Origin: Stenotrophomonas sp. UBA2629
GTDB taxonomy: Bacteria > Pseudomonadota > Gammaproteobacteria > Xanthomonadales > Xanthomonadaceae
Assembly: GCA_002359895.1 (NCBI GenBank)
Contig: DEOB01000008.1
Span: 259,958-323,957, forward strand
Length of the DNA: 64,000 nucleotides
Reading direction: 5' to 3'
In this document: one piece after another, positions 27,674 to 35,823 of the stretch
How positions within the stretch are numbered: position 1 is the stretch's first letter
Layout of the letters: each line of letters begins with the position of its first letter
Position numbers and translations under genes: made by a program
Notes under the pieces: generated by a model
Databases searched by the model: none
What the model saw: the letters and a program-made list of their open reading frames with translations, nothing else
What the model was told of the DNA's origin: nothing

Positions 27674-28285
27674 ATGAAACTGGACAGTCAGAGTTTCAAC
27701 AACACCCAGTCGATTCCGGCGGAGTTTGCGGCCGGCGATGCCAACGGCTTTGCCGGCAACCGCAACCCGCAGCTGACATGGAGCGAGGTGCCCGAGGGCA
27801 CCCGTTCGTTCGCCGTGCTGTGCGTGGACCCAGATGTGCCGACGGTGCCGGAGTTGGTCGGCCGCGATGACGTGAGCATTCCGCTGGACCAGGTGCGCGG
27901 CGACTTCGTGCATTGGGTGATGGTCGATGTGCCTGCCGACGTGCGCGAGATTGCTGCGGGCAGCTGCAGCGACGGCTTTACCGCCCATGGCAAGACCCAG
28001 CCGGCGGGCCCGGCCGGTACGCGTCAGGGCATCAACGATTACACCGGCTGGTTTGCCGGCAACGCGCAGATGGCCGGCACTTACCTCGGCTATGACGGCC
28101 CCTACCCGCCGTTCAATGACGAGCGGTTGCACCGTTACTTCTTCCGCGTGTTCGCCCTGGATGTAGCGCGACTGCCGGTGGAGGGGGCTTTCACTGCCGG
28201 CGACGTGCTCCGCGCCATGCAGGGCCATGTGCTGGCGGAAGCAGCCATCCACGGCACCTATACGCTCAATCCTGCGTTGGGGTGA
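27674..28285 (+). CDS. YbhB/YbcL family PEBP-like protein
   Basis: A 203-aa protein of the phosphatidylethanolamine-binding (Raf kinase inhibitor-like) family. Seen are RNPQLTWSEVPEGTRSFAVL, the DPD near residue 55, FVHWVMVDVP and the late HRYFFRVFALD. The bacterial members' ligands are mostly unknown. The ATG at 27674 is chosen because the AAGGA at 27663-27667 is then seven bases away, whereas an ATG at 27668 touches it. It starts 14 bp after the TPR-sulfotransferase gene and is probably cotranscribed. Confidence 0.85.
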   Translation: MKLDSQSFNNTQSIPAEFAAGDANGFAGNRNPQLTWSEVPEGTRSFAVLCVDPDVPTVPELVGRDDVSIPLDQVRGDFVHWVMVDVPADVREIAAGSCSDGFTAHGKTQPAGPAGTRQGINDYTGWFAGNAQMAGTYLGYDGPYPPFNDERLHRYFFRVFALDVARLPVEGAFTAGDVLRAMQGHVLAEAAIHGTYTLNPALG

Positions 28286-28319
28286 TGTTTGGGGCTTCTC
28301 GCCCTCTAGCTGATCCTTG

Positions 28320-28664
28320 CCCCCTCTCCCCAACCCCTCTCCCGCCAGGGGAGAGGGGCTTGAAAGCTGCAACTGCACGTAATGCTTCAACCTGCCATGG
28401 ACATAGCTCCTCTCCCGGCAAGGGAGAGGGGCTCGAAAGCTGCAACTGCACGTAATGCTTCAACCTGGCATGGACATAGCCCCTCTCCCGCCAAGGGAGA
28501 GGGGCTTGAAAGCTGCAACTGCACGTAATGCTTCAACCTGCCATGGATATAGCTCCTCTCCCGCCAGGGGAGAGTGGCTCGCAAGCTGCAACGGCACGTA
28601 ATGCTTCAACTTGCGGTGGACATAGCCCCTCTCCCCTGGCGGGAGAGGGGTTGGGGAGAGGGGG
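28320..28664. repeat. Four-copy 73-bp tandem repeat array bounded by a perfect 40-bp inverted repeat
   Basis: The unit (CTCCTCTCCCGCCAGGGGAG, then a GAAAGCTGCAACTGCACG core and AATGCTTCAACCTGCCATGG) recurs at exactly 73-bp spacing: the core starts at 28362, 28435, 28508 and 28581. Copies differ by a few substitutions. The array's outer ends (28320-28359 and 28625-28664) are exact reverse complements over 40 bases, each ending in a CCCCCTCTCCCCAACCCCTC-type arm. Single copies of the palindromic part occur elsewhere in the window. Apart from the terminator hairpin at 28827-28854, the rest of the 28286-28875 gap shows no gene. Confidence 0.9.
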
Positions 28665-28826
28665 AAGGTGCCCACCTATGCCCCAAGCCTCAATCAACGA
28701 ACTCAACGTTCTCCCTTGCGGGGCGATGCAGCAGACCAGTCGTTCGCAGCCCGTCGCGCGCCCTTGCGCTGGCGCAAGGGCCGGGGCAAGGGGAGATTGG
28801 GGCTTTTCATCGCACCGTTGAAAACC

Positions 28827-28854
28827 AACAAGGGCGCCTTGCGGCGCCCTTGTT
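28827..28854 (-). terminator. Intrinsic terminator after the META/DUF4377 lipoprotein gene
   Basis: A 12-bp perfect stem (AACAAGGGCGCC / GGCGCCCTTGTT) with a TTGC loop. On the reverse strand the stem is followed by GGTTTTC. It lies 21 bp past the stop of the reverse-strand gene at 28876. Confidence 0.75.
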
Positions 28855-28875
28855 GTGTCGAAGTGCGGAGGTGAA

Positions 28876-29694
28876 TTACTTCACTTTTTCCGACACGACC
28901 ACCATGTCCAGCACGTAGGCCAGCGACGAGCCGTCGGCCGGCGGGTTCTTTACCTGGTAACGCTTCAGACGCAGTACGTTGCGGATGCCCGGCTCGTGGG
29001 TGTAACCCTCGATGTTGCCGTAGAAGTTCTCAAAGGCGCCGCGCTCACCCTGTTCCAGGCCGTTCTCGCCGTACTTCACTTCACGCACCTGCAGGCAGGT
29101 GGCGTCCTTCATCACGCCGTGCGAGCACGGCTTGGTCTGTGCGTCCACTTCCAGGAACACGCGCTCGCCCTCGCCGCCGTAGCGGGTTTCGGCGGTCGGC
29201 TCGGCGCGGAAAGTCAGCACGTCGCCTTTGGCGGTGGCGAGCACCAGCGTGGACGCATCCAAGCTGCGCACCGTCAGCTTGCCTTCCAGGCGCTCGCTGA
29301 CCAGCGAATCCAGCTCCATCACGCCCGCTTCGGCGCAGGCCATGTTGGTGGACATCAGGTTGCCCACGGTCAGCGCATCGCCTTCCAGCGTGTAGCCGCC
29401 GCCGATGCGGTTGCAGGTGTTGCTGGCGCTGACGCGGCCTTCCTTGAAGTCCAGCGTGACCGGCTTGTCGGCGCGTACGAACAGGCCATCAACGCGCTTG
29501 CCGCTGGCGTCCACCGCGTTGTCCAGCAGCCAATGGTTGGCGCTGAGCTGGCTGGCGTCGATGCCAGCTGCCGGCGTCGACGCAGCAGCGACGGCGCTGT
29601 CGGTCGGCGCGGTATCGGTCTTGGGGGTGTTCGACGGATTGCTGCAGGCAACCATCAGGGCCAGGGGCAGGGACAACAGCAGGATGCGCTTCAT
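28876..29694 (-). CDS. META-domain and DUF4377-domain lipoprotein
   Basis: A 272-aa lipoprotein: signal peptide with lipobox LMVACS (Cys17), a Thr/Ala/Pro-rich linker, a META domain (HslJ-like; HWLLDNAVDASGKR, then VSASNTCNRIGGGYTLEGDA and the late STNMAC), and a C-terminal DUF4377 region (KPCSHGVMKDATCLQVREV, then FYGNIEGYTHEPG). META proteins are heat-inducible or linked to novobiocin resistance in E. coli; the combined form is a common outer-membrane lipoprotein of unknown role. The ATG at 29694 has an AAGGAG ribosome-binding site, which decides the start over longer in-frame options. Confidence 0.85.
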   Translation of the reverse strand: MKRILLLSLPLALMVACSNPSNTPKTDTAPTDSAVAAASTPAAGIDASQLSANHWLLDNAVDASGKRVDGLFVRADKPVTLDFKEGRVSASNTCNRIGGGYTLEGDALTVGNLMSTNMACAEAGVMELDSLVSERLEGKLTVRSLDASTLVLATAKGDVLTFRAEPTAETRYGGEGERVFLEVDAQTKPCSHGVMKDATCLQVREVKYGENGLEQGERGAFENFYGNIEGYTHEPGIRNVLRLKRYQVKNPPADGSSLAYVLDMVVVSEKVK

Positions 29695-29777
29695 GTGCAA
29701 CTCCTTTGGAGCATGGGTGGATTCAGGACGACAAACGGGCCAAGCGGACAACTGGGGTTACCAGCATCTGTGTGCGT

Positions 29778-30572
29778 TCAGTTTCCCGCAGGCAAAAACA
29801 GCAGCAGGCCGATGCCCAGTGCGATGCGGTATAGCGCAAAGCCTGTGAAGGGGTGGCGTTTGATGTAGCCCAGCAGCCACTTCACCACCACAAAGCCGGT
29901 CAACGCGGCTGCGGCAAATGCCACGCCAACCTCGGTCCAGTTTTCGCTGGCCAGCTTTCCGTCCTTGGCAAGTTCCAGGAACGCGTAGCCACTGGCGGCA
30001 AACATGGTGGGAATGCCGACCAGAAACACAAATTCCGCAGCGGCCGAGCGGCGCGTCAGGCCTAGCAGCATGGCCAGGAAGATGGCCGCCGCCGAGCGCG
30101 AAGTGCCCGGGAACACGCCGGCAACCACCTGCGCCAGGCCCACGGCGATGGCGATCTTCCAGGTGACAGTGTCGCGGTCGGGCATGCGCGAGGCGAAATG
30201 CTCGGCCACCAACATCCAGCCGCCGCCGATCACCAAAGCCCAAGCCACGGGGGTGACGGTCTCGGGCAGCTCCCAGCCGGCCAGGCGCACCGGCAGGCCC
30301 ACCAGCGCGGTGACCAGGAAGGCCACGCCAAGCTTCATCACGTAATCGCGGTTTTCGCGCTCGCCCAGGCCGGTGGCCAGCGACCACAGCTTCTGCCGCA
30401 GGGCCAGGGTGACGGCAAGGATGGCGCCGGCCTGGATGATGATGTTGAAGAAGTCCGAGCGGGTGCCGAGCCAGTGCTGGGCGATCAGCAGGTGGCCGGT
30501 GCTGGAAATGGGGAGGAATTCGGTGAGGCCTTCAAGAATGCCCAGCAACAGGGCGGAGAGCAGGTCGGACAT
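29778..30572 (-). CDS. uppP: Undecaprenyl-diphosphate phosphatase UppP (BacA)
   Basis: A 264-aa polytopic inner-membrane protein. It recycles undecaprenyl pyrophosphate to the monophosphate carrier used for peptidoglycan and other polymers, and gives bacitracin resistance when abundant. The two signature regions are intact: EGLTEFLPISSTGHLLIA at the N-terminus and PGTSRSAAAIFLAMLLGL in the middle. The length is normal. Start is ATG at 30572. Confidence 0.92.
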   Translation of the reverse strand: MSDLLSALLLGILEGLTEFLPISSTGHLLIAQHWLGTRSDFFNIIIQAGAILAVTLALRQKLWSLATGLGERENRDYVMKLGVAFLVTALVGLPVRLAGWELPETVTPVAWALVIGGGWMLVAEHFASRMPDRDTVTWKIAIAVGLAQVVAGVFPGTSRSAAAIFLAMLLGLTRRSAAAEFVFLVGIPTMFAASGYAFLELAKDGKLASENWTEVGVAFAAAALTGFVVVKWLLGYIKRHPFTGFALYRIALGIGLLLFLPAGN

Positions 30573-30622
30573 GGTTGGGGATAGGAAGAATGGCCGCTAC
30601 AGCATAGTCCATCCACGGGCAT

Positions 30623-30666
30623 GCACTAAATGGGTGCGTATCTGCTATTTAGCACCAATATGGTGC
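30623..30666 (+). promoter_or_regulatory. Two NtrC-type enhancer sites upstream of glnA
   Basis: Two dyads of the NtrC form GCACY-N5-GGTGC: GCACTAAATGGGTGC at 30623-30637 and the perfect GCACCAATATGGTGC at 30652-30666. Their centres are 29 bp apart, close to three helical turns. They lie about 98 and 127 bp upstream of the start point predicted from the sigma-54 promoter, a layout close to E. coli glnAp2. Confidence 0.85.
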
Positions 30667-30730
30667 AGCGGGCGGGTGCGCAAGGGCGCTGGCCTCCAAT
30701 AAAAACAATCACTTGCATGCCATTGAAAGT

Positions 30731-30746
30731 TGGCACACAAGTTGCT
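30731..30746 (+). promoter_or_regulatory. Sigma-54 promoter of glnA
   Basis: TGGCAC-ACAAG-TTGCT matches the -24/-12 consensus TGGCAC-N5-TTGCW exactly, with GG at 30732-30733 and GC at 30744-30745. The predicted start near 30757 gives a leader of about 30 bases before the glnA ATG. Confidence 0.9.
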
Positions 30747-30786
30747 GAAGTACAGGCACATCATCATCCACCCGAGGTTCCACCCG

Positions 30787-32196
30787 ATGTCCCTGGAAAA
30801 CGTTGAGAAGCTGATCAAGGACAACCAGGTCGAGTTCATCGATCTGCGTTTTGTCGACATGCGTGGCATCGAGCAGCACGTGACCTTCCCGGTGTCGATC
30901 ATCGAGCCGGCGCTGTTTGAAGAAGGCAAGATGTTTGATGGCAGCTCGATCGCCGGCTGGAAGGGCATCGCCGAGTCGGACATGGTGCTGCTGCCGGACG
31001 CCGACAGCGCGTACCTGGATCCGTTCTACGCCGATCCGACCCTGGTGCTGATCTGCGACGTGCTCGATCCGGCCACCATGCAGGGCTACGGCCGCTGCCC
31101 GCGCGGCATCGCCAAGCGCGCCGAGGCGTTCCTGAAGTCCTCGGGCATCGCCGACCTGGCCTTCTTCGGCCCGGAGCCGGAATTCTTCATCTTCGATTCG
31201 GTGCAGTTCGCCAACGACATGGGCCACACCTTCTTCAAGATCAATTCCGAAGAAGGCGCATGGAACACCGGCAAGAGCTACGACGGCACCAACACCGGCT
31301 ACCGTCCGACCGTGAAGGGCGGCTACTTCCCGGTGCCGCCGACCGATTCGCTGCACGACATCCGCGCTGAGATGTGCAAAGTGCTGGAAAAGGTGGGCAT
31401 CGAGGTCGAAGTGCACCATCACGAAGTGGCCAACGCCGGCCAGTGCGAGATCGGCGCCAAGTTCAACACGCTGGTGACCAAGGCCGACGAGCTGCAGCGC
31501 ATGAAGCACGTCATCAAGAATGTCGCGCACCGCAACGGCAAGACCGCCACCTTCATGCCCAAGCCGCTGGTCGGCGACAACGGCAGCGGCATGCACGTGC
31601 ACCAGTCGCTGGCCAAGGGCGGCGCCAACCTGTTCTCCGGTGACGGCTACGGCGGCCTGAGCCAGATGGCGCTGTGGTACATCGGCGGCATCTTCAAGCA
31701 CGCGCGCGCCATCAACGCCTTCACCAACGCCGGCACCAACAGCTACAAGCGTCTGGTGCCGGGCTTTGAAGCGCCGGTGATGCTGGCCTACTCGGCCCGC
31801 AACCGTTCGGCTTCGTGCCGCATTCCGTGGGTGTCCAACCCGAAGGCACGTCGCGTCGAGTTCCGCTTCCCGGATCCGATCCAGTCCGGCTACCTGACCT
31901 TCACCGCGCTGATGATGGCCGGCCTTGACGGCATCAGGAACCAGATCGACCCGGGCGCACCGAGCGACAAGGATCTGTACGACCTGCCGCCGGAAGAAGA
32001 GAAGCTGATCCCGCAGGTCTGCTCCTCGCTGGACCAGGCGCTGGAAGCACTGGACAAGGACCGCGAGTTCCTCAAGGCCGGCGGCGTGATGAGCGATGAC
32101 TTCATCGACGCCTACATCGCCCTGAAGATGCAGGAAGTGACCAAGTTCCGTGCGGCCACGCACCCGCTGGAATACCAGCTGTACTACGCAAGCTGA
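30787..32196 (+). CDS. glnA: Glutamine synthetase type I (GSI)
   Basis: A 469-aa dodecameric glutamine synthetase: glutamate + ammonium + ATP to glutamine. Family blocks are seen throughout ([24 protein letters not shown] as [36 protein letters not shown], and NRSASCRIP). Tyr398 in [11 protein letters not shown] is the adenylylation site, so activity should be controlled by GlnE. The length equals the canonical form. The ATG at 30787 is chosen over an upstream in-frame start because conserved sequence begins there and the sigma-54 start point lies just upstream. A sigma-54 promoter and two NtrC sites indicate nitrogen control. Confidence 0.97.
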   Translation: MSLENVEKLIKDNQVEFIDLRFVDMRGIEQHVTFPVSIIEPALFEEGKMFDGSSIAGWKGIAESDMVLLPDADSAYLDPFYADPTLVLICDVLDPATMQGYGRCPRGIAKRAEAFLKSSGIADLAFFGPEPEFFIFDSVQFANDMGHTFFKINSEEGAWNTGKSYDGTNTGYRPTVKGGYFPVPPTDSLHDIRAEMCKVLEKVGIEVEVHHHEVANAGQCEIGAKFNTLVTKADELQRMKHVIKNVAHRNGKTATFMPKPLVGDNGSGMHVHQSLAKGGANLFSGDGYGGLSQMALWYIGGIFKHARAINAFTNAGTNSYKRLVPGFEAPVMLAYSARNRSASCRIPWVSNPKARRVEFRFPDPIQSGYLTFTALMMAGLDGIRNQIDPGAPSDKDLYDLPPEEEKLIPQVCSSLDQALEALDKDREFLKAGGVMSDDFIDAYIALKMQEVTKFRAATHPLEYQLYYAS

Positions 32197-32205
32197 GTTC
32201 AGGTG

Positions 32206-32243
32206 GCGATGACGAAGGGCTCCCCTCCCACCTTCGTCATCGC
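32206..32243 (+). terminator. Hairpin downstream of glnA
   Basis: A 13-bp perfect stem (GCGATGACGAAGG / CCTTCGTCATCGC) around a 12-base loop, starting nine bases after the glnA stop. No T-run follows, so it may act as an mRNA-end stabiliser or a factor-dependent terminator. The rest of the 32197-32489 gap shows no gene and no sigma-54 motif that I can see. Confidence 0.55.
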
Positions 32244-32372
32244 CCACCGCTTTCATGGCTGGGGAGCCATGGCAGCGGCCTGAAGCAACACGCAAGGCAA
32301 GAGCAACTGCAACGCGTCATGGGCCATACCTCCCTCCCGCGTCACGGGTGTTGCCGCATTCCATCGCGGTGA

Positions 32373-32828
<456 letters not shown>

Positions 32829-32989
32829 GAAACCGCTCACGTTCCCGTTGCGTTTCCACAGCCGGGCCGTGTGCGTTGCAGGGAACTCCACGTAGTACGC
32901 AGACGGTGTTTCCTGCGCTCCACGACATGACTGGCTTGAACCGCAATCGCGCGTGACCGGGTCCCAACCCCCAACAGTCGGAGTCGAAA

Positions 32990-34432
32990 ATGCGAACGGA
33001 AATTTTCACCGGGCTGAAAGCCCGGCTCGGAGGCCTGTGCCTGTCATTCCTGCTGGTTGTGATTGCGGCAGGTGTTTTCAGCACGGCCTCCAGTGCACAG
33101 GAGGCCGCGCAACCGCAGCCTTTGGCCACGCAAAGCGCTCCTGCGGAGCCGCTTGAGGCTGCAGCTGCAGCCGCTCCGCCAACCGACGTTGCCACAGCAG
33201 AGGCGGCCCCCGCCTTTGAACGCGGTGATGTGGCGTGGATGCTTACCGCTACCTTGCTGGTGTTGATGATGGTGGTGCCCGGCGTGGCCCTGTTCTACGG
33301 CGGCCTGGTGCGCGCCAAGAACGTGTTGTCGGTATTGAGCCAGGTGCTGGTGGTGTTTTCGTTGGTGCTGATGCTGTGGGTGGCGTACGGCTACAGCGCG
33401 GTGTTCAGCGCGGGCAACCAGTTCTTTGGTTCGTTCACTGAATTTGCTTTCCTCAAAGGCTTCACGCCGGACTCGGTCGGCAACACGCCCATCGCTGGGC
33501 TGCCGGATTTTCTGTTCGTGGCGTTCCAGTCCACGTTCGCCGGCATCACCACGGTGCTGATCGTGGGTGCCTTCGCCGAGCGCATCAAATTCCGCGCGGT
33601 CCTGTTGTTCTCGGCACTGTGGTTCACCCTGAGCTATATCCCGATGGCGCACATCGTCTGGGGTGGTGGCTACCTCGGCGAAATGGGCGCCATTGATTTT
33701 GCCGGTGGCACGGTGGTTCACATCAATGCCGGTGTTGCTGGCCTGGTGGCGGCATGGTTTGTCGGCAAGCGCTTGGGCTACGGCCAGACCGCGTTGAAGC
33801 CACATAATCTGCCGCTGACCTGGATCGGCGCCATGTTGCTGTGGGTGGGCTGGTTTGGTTTCAACGCTGGCTCGGCCGCCGCCGCCGACACCGTCGCGTC
33901 GCTGGCCTTCATCAACACCGTGTTGGCTACCGCCGCGGCGGTGCTGGGCTGGACGTTGGTGGAGGCGGTCACCAAGGGCCATCCGTCGGCATTGGGTGCG
34001 GCCTCCGGCGCGGTCGCCGGTCTGGTCGGTGTCACCCCGGCCTGCGGCACGGTTGGCCCGTTGGGCGCGATCGTGATTGGTTTCGTCACCGGCATTGTCT
34101 GCGTGTGGGGCGTCACCGGTTTGAAGCGCCTGCTCAAGGCCGACGACACCGCCGATGTGTTTGGCGTGCACGGCGTGGGCGGCATTGTCGGTGCGGTTCT
34201 CACGGGTGTGTTCAGTGCGCAGTCGCTGGGCGGCACCAAGGCGGATCTGGATATCGGCCACCAGCTGTGGGTGCAGGTGGTCAGCGTCGGTTTCACAGTG
34301 CTGTGGAGCGCGGTGATTACCGCCGCCATTCTGCTGGTGGTGCGCGCGCTGGTCGGCCTGCGCGTCAGTGAGGAAGCCGAGCGCACCGGCCTGGATGTCA
34401 CCACGCACGGTGAAACCGCCTACGAGGCCTGA
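32990..34432 (+). CDS. amtB: Ammonium transporter AmtB
   Basis: A 480-aa inner-membrane ammonium channel of the Amt/Rh family. An N-terminal signal-like segment and an Ala/Pro/Glu-rich stretch (about residues 30-75) precede eleven expected membrane segments. Family sequence includes ALFYGGLVRAKNVLSVL, PMAHIVWGG, GTVVHINAGVAGL and DVFGVHGVGGIVGAVLTGVF, with the two pore histidines in VVHINAG and GVHGVGG. GlnK would block it at high nitrogen. It follows glnK by 161 bp, which is long but normal for a glnK-amtB operon. Confidence 0.93.
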   Translation: MRTEIFTGLKARLGGLCLSFLLVVIAAGVFSTASSAQEAAQPQPLATQSAPAEPLEAAAAAAPPTDVATAEAAPAFERGDVAWMLTATLLVLMMVVPGVALFYGGLVRAKNVLSVLSQVLVVFSLVLMLWVAYGYSAVFSAGNQFFGSFTEFAFLKGFTPDSVGNTPIAGLPDFLFVAFQSTFAGITTVLIVGAFAERIKFRAVLLFSALWFTLSYIPMAHIVWGGGYLGEMGAIDFAGGTVVHINAGVAGLVAAWFVGKRLGYGQTALKPHNLPLTWIGAMLLWVGWFGFNAGSAAAADTVASLAFINTVLATAAAVLGWTLVEAVTKGHPSALGAASGAVAGLVGVTPACGTVGPLGAIVIGFVTGIVCVWGVTGLKRLLKADDTADVFGVHGVGGIVGAVLTGVFSAQSLGGTKADLDIGHQLWVQVVSVGFTVLWSAVITAAILLVVRALVGLRVSEEAERTGLDVTTHGETAYEA

Positions 34433-34457
34433 CCGTTCTGTCACCTCTGCTTCTGAA

Positions 34458-34488
34458 AGCCCCTCTCCCGCATGGCGCGAGAGGGGCT
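34458..34488. repeat. GC-rich REP-like palindrome after amtB
   Basis: A 10-bp stem (AGCCCCTCTC / GAGAGGGGCT) around CCGCATGGCGC, followed by GGGGTGAGGG. It matches the palindromic part of the 73-bp array at 28320-28664 and lies 25 bp past the amtB stop, so it may also work as a transcription-end hairpin. Confidence 0.7.
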
Positions 34489-34527
34489 GGGGTGAGGGAA
34501 GTTCTCAGACACCAGCGGGAAAGCCGC

Positions 34528-34550
34528 TGCCGAGCATGGCTCGGCACTAC
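34528..34550 (-). repeat. SMAG-type REP element (GTAG palindrome)
   Basis: On the reverse strand the sequence starts GTAGTGCCGAGCCATG and continues CTCGGCA: a GTAG tetranucleotide followed by a stem TGCCGAGC/GCTCGGCA. GTAG-headed stem-loops of this form are the SMAG repeats described from Stenotrophomonas maltophilia, where they are spread between genes. This is the best taxonomic marker in the window. Confidence 0.75.
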
Positions 34551-34598
34551 CGATGTGAATGAAGTCGTCCACATCGTTTCAGCGCCATCGCTTTGGTT

Positions 34599-34817
34599 CT
34601 ACCGCTCGGCCAACACCAACGCTTTCACCTTTTCGGCCTTCTCGAAATGATCCAGCCGATGGATCTGGATCCACCACGTCGCCGCTTCCATCAGCAGCTC
34701 CGGATCATCATTGCGGTTCGCAAAAAACGCATAGAACGACAGCCCCACCGTCGGCCCTTTCGCTGCGATCTTGTGGTCGCAGGTTTCGATGATTTTCTGT
34801 TTGAGTGAGTTGCGCAT
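34599..34817 (-). CDS. Small conserved-looking hypothetical protein
   Basis: A 72-aa protein starting MRNSLKQKIIETCDHKIA. It is charged, with no signal peptide or membrane segment; the middle has FYAFFANRNDDPELLMEAAT followed by WW. The composition is protein-like (mixed acidic, basic and aromatic residues), unlike a shadow frame in GC-rich DNA. I do not recognise a family. The ATG at 34817 is preferred to an upstream in-frame start because the added residues look non-coding. The 240-bp stretch from here to 35057 shows no gene. Confidence 0.6.
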   Translation of the reverse strand: MRNSLKQKIIETCDHKIAAKGPTVGLSFYAFFANRNDDPELLMEAATWWIQIHRLDHFEKAEKVKALVLAER

Positions 34818-35057
34818 TGCTGGGTGATCAGGCCGCTGAATCGTGAATTTGCACAGCCTAACCGCAATGGGCACACACGCAGGGCGAAAGCGTTACGGGC
34901 ATGCGGCGCGACCGCGCTTGCACCCTGCAGGACTCCGCAACTCCCTGAGCAGGGCCATCAATGCACGCAATCCACACCGCCGTATCCGCAGGCCAAGCCG
35001 TCCGCACCTGCCTGAGTGCACTTGCAAAGCCGCGCGCGGCGACGTGCAATGCTTGGC

Positions 35058-35795
35058 ATGAACAGCAAATTCCTGTTGCCGCTGGCGCTGGTCGCCGCAC
35101 TCACCGCCTGTACGTCCACGCCAGAGCGCAACCCGCTTGCGCAATGGGTGCCGTCGCCCAACCACAACGCGCGCCAGCCGGTACTGATCGTGCTGCACCA
35201 CACCGAGCAGGGCTCGGTGCAGGAAAGCCTGGACACGCTGCGCTCGGCCAACAGTGGCGGCAAAGTCAGCTCGCACTATCTGGTGGGCAGCGATGGTGAG
35301 CTCTACCAACTGGTGGCCGATGGCGAGCGCGCCTGGCATGCAGGCGGTGGTCGCTGGGGCGGTTTCACCGATCTCAACTCCACTTCGATCGGTATCGAGA
35401 TCGACAACGATGGCAGCAGCCCGTTCACCGCGCCGCAGATCGCCAGCCTCATTCGCCTGCTTGAAGATCTGTGCACCCGTTTCAACATCCCGCGCAGCCA
35501 GATCATCGGCCATGCCGATCTTGCGCCCACGCGTAAAGCCGACCCCAGCCGCTACTTCCCGTGGCAGCAATTGGCTGAAGCCGGCTTTGGCCTGTGGCCC
35601 GACCCCAAGCACGGCCCGGCGGCGGAAGGCTTTGACCGTTGGATGGCGATGCAGGCCTTTGGCTATGCCTTGGATGACCGCGCCGCTGCGGTGCGCGCCT
35701 TCCATCGCCGCTTCCGAGGCAGTGACACATTGCCTGCCGACCTCGACGCCGAAGACGCCCGAATCCTGCACTCGCTGCTCCTGCAGAAGCAGTAA
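35058..35795 (+). CDS. N-acetylmuramoyl-L-alanine amidase, AmiD-like lipoprotein
   Basis: A 245-aa Amidase_2 (AmpD-type) zinc enzyme that cuts the MurNAc-L-Ala bond of peptidoglycan fragments. The N-terminus MNSKFLLPLALVAALTACTS ends in a lipobox (LTAC), so it is an outer-membrane or periplasmic lipoprotein as in AmiD. Metal-site sequence is seen in LIVLHHTEQGS and IIGHADLAPTRKADPS, with AWHAGGG between. The ATG at 35058 is chosen because it places the signal peptide at the N-terminus. ntrB begins 28 bp downstream. Confidence 0.85.
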   Translation: MNSKFLLPLALVAALTACTSTPERNPLAQWVPSPNHNARQPVLIVLHHTEQGSVQESLDTLRSANSGGKVSSHYLVGSDGELYQLVADGERAWHAGGGRWGGFTDLNSTSIGIEIDNDGSSPFTAPQIASLIRLLEDLCTRFNIPRSQIIGHADLAPTRKADPSRYFPWQQLAEAGFGLWPDPKHGPAAEGFDRWMAMQAFGYALDDRAAAVRAFHRRFRGSDTLPADLDAEDARILHSLLLQKQ

Positions 35796-35807
35796 GTCCC
35801 TTTCTTT

Positions 35808-35822
35808 GCACTATATTGGTGC
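35808..35822 (+). promoter_or_regulatory. NtrC-type site abutting the ntrB start codon
   Basis: GCACTATATTGGTGC is an NtrC-form dyad (GCACY-N5-GGTGC), one base before the ATG at 35824 and inside the ribosome-binding region. A site so close to the gene start suggests NtrC represses its own operon, as at the E. coli glnL promoter. Confidence 0.75.
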
Positions 35823-35823
35823 A

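Noticed and set aside
28320..28664. CRISPR array
   Set aside because: Repeats recur at a fixed 73-bp period but the whole unit is conserved; there are no unique spacers, and no cas genes are near.
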